From NCBI GenBank assembly GCA_030620115.1, contig JAUXFG010000095.1, positions 1-14,904 of the forward strand: a DNA stretch of 14,904 nt, written 5' to 3'. Of the stretch, positions 14,218 to 14,904 are shown piece after piece. The translations under genes were made by a program, and so were the position numbers. This DNA is from Candidatus Fermentibacterota bacterium (lineage in GTDB: Bacteria > JAFGKV01). Within the stretch, counting starts at the first letter, position 1. Each line of letters begins with the position of its first letter. Under the pieces are notes generated by a model, which was not told the DNA's origin, searched no databases, and saw only the letters and a program-made list of their open reading frames with translations.

Positions 14218-14237
14218 GGGCACGGCATGCCGTGCCC
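14218..14237. repeat. 20-bp perfect palindrome, REP-like
   Basis: GGGCACGGCATGCCGTGCCC is its own reverse complement and is preceded by CATGTAG. Very similar GC-rich hairpins (GTAGGGGCACGG...) are scattered in intergenic DNA of many uncultured and environmental bacteria, from memory. No T tract follows, so termination is not shown. It lies ~50 bases upstream of the aminotransferase. Confidence 0.6.
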
Positions 14238-14286
14238 ACCGGCCTGCCACGGGTCAGCCTTGGCGTAGACGGGAGCAATAGCATCG

Positions 14287-14904
14287 TTGATTAAGATAGC
14301 GACACCAGTTCTCGGCGAGGAAGAACTCGCCAATCTGGAGCAATGCATCAAGACCGGATGGATCTCTTCAGCCGGTCCGTTCGTCAGCGAGTTCGAAGAG
14401 CGGGTAGCTTGTCTCAGCGGCTGCGCCTTCGGCATCGCCACGTCGAGTGGCACTACTGCCCTTCATCTCTCATTGGCCGCCCTTGATCTCCAGCCCGATG
14501 ATGAAGTATTGGTGCCCTGCCTCACCTTCGTGGCAACCGCCAGTACCGTGCTGATGGTGGGGGCACGTCCGGTATTGTGCGATGTGGATCCAAGCACATG
14601 GTGTCTCGATCCTGCAGAGCTTGCGCGAAGATGTACCTCCAGGACAAAGGGTATCGTAGCGGTCCATCTCTATGGCCACCCCTGCGACATGAAACCCATC
14701 AACGACTTCGCAGAACAAAATGGCCTCTGGATCCTCGAGGATGCTGCCGAAGCTTTGGGTGCACGCTATCGAGACGAGCCAGTAGGGAGTTTTGGGAGGG
14801 CCGCGGTCTTCAGCTTCTTCGCCAACAAAACAATCACTACAGGTGAGGGTGGCATGATGGTTACCGGTGACGCGGAGCTGGCTGAACGAGCCCGGCTTCT
14901 ACGC
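14287..14904 (+). CDS. DegT/DnrJ/EryC1/StrS family PLP-dependent sugar aminotransferase, 3' partial
   Basis: These enzymes transfer an amino group from glutamate to a nucleotide-linked keto-sugar; perosamine synthases are well-known members and supply amino sugars for O-antigens and capsules. The visible 206 residues cover the N-terminal half: IKIATPVLGEEELANLEQCIKTGWISSAGPFVSEFEER, then GIATSSGTTALHLSLAAL (PLP phosphate region), VLVPCLTFVATASTVLMVGARPVLCDVDP, GIVAVHLYGHPCDM and WILEDAAEALGARY (the Asp that contacts the PLP ring nitrogen). FSFFANKTITTGEGGMM contains the lysine expected to form the Schiff base. The frame is open to the window edge. An in-frame TAG lies at 14266; the likely start is TTG 14287, giving M-I-K-I-A-T-P-V, with GGGAG a little far upstream. 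A stretch of the typical C-terminal half is outside the window. The sugar substrate cannot be read. Confidence 0.92.
   Translation, partial: MIKIATPVLGEEELANLEQCIKTGWISSAGPFVSEFEERVACLSGCAFGIATSSGTTALHLSLAALDLQPDDEVLVPCLTFVATASTVLMVGARPVLCDVDPSTWCLDPAELARRCTSRTKGIVAVHLYGHPCDMKPINDFAEQNGLWILEDAAEALGARYRDEPVGSFGRAAVFSFFANKTITTGEGGMMVTGDAELAERARLLR

Noticed and set aside
13673-14250. Open frames of 66-87 codons on both strands over the nested repeat
   Set aside because: Same reason: translations of the inverted ends and hairpins of the repeat family, with no recognisable protein features.
14145-14718. Minus-strand open frames over the aminotransferase
   Set aside because: Antisense to a frame with unmistakable DegT/StrS-family motifs, including the catalytic lysine.

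Overview
The window looks like a chromosomal segment of a Gram-negative bacterium of moderately high GC. The envelope genes show an outer membrane: a TonB-dependent receptor, a Wzy/WaaL-type polysaccharide enzyme and a probable lipoprotein. One secreted protein ends in a domain resembling the type A sorting domains of type IX secretion substrates. Together with the dispersed structured repeats, this suggests the FCB superphylum or a related uncultured lineage (Eisenbacteria-, Krumholzibacteriota- or Latescibacterota-like). That placement is inference; no taxonomic marker was searched.

Layout. (1) Bases 1-3603, minus strand: an O-antigen ligase/polymerase-type membrane protein with a large TPR C-terminus, followed by a second membrane protein that starts in a GTGA overlap and runs off the left edge. 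(2) 3604-4189: no convincing gene; it holds a candidate promoter for the polysaccharide gene and a ~187-bp element with terminal inverted repeats. (3) 4190-5227, plus strand: a SAM-dependent methyltransferase that looks AT-richer than its surroundings. (4) 5371-9269, minus strand: a cobalamin riboswitch with an intrinsic terminator, then a secreted beta-propeller protein resembling the B12-binding BtuG proteins, then a TonB-dependent receptor (probable BtuB). This reads as a vitamin B12 capture and import operon. (5) 9417-9680, minus strand: rpsT (ribosomal protein S20) with a TTG start. (6) 9841-13654, plus strand: a good sigma70-type promoter, a sulfatase-superfamily lipoprotein lacking the formylglycine Cys/Ser motif, and an EpmA-like lysyl-tRNA synthetase paralogue with an extra N-terminal domain. 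(7) 13655-14286: no gene; it holds a nested pair of the same repeat family and a 20-bp perfect palindrome. (8) 14287-14904, plus strand: the start of a DegT/DnrJ/EryC1/StrS sugar aminotransferase cut by the right edge.

Themes. Both ends and the methyltransferase fit surface-polysaccharide work. The centre is a B12 acquisition operon with readable RNA control. The least explained feature is the structured repeat family: one full copy at 3836-4022, a copy inside another copy at 13720-14124, and a possible solo end at 5252-5268.
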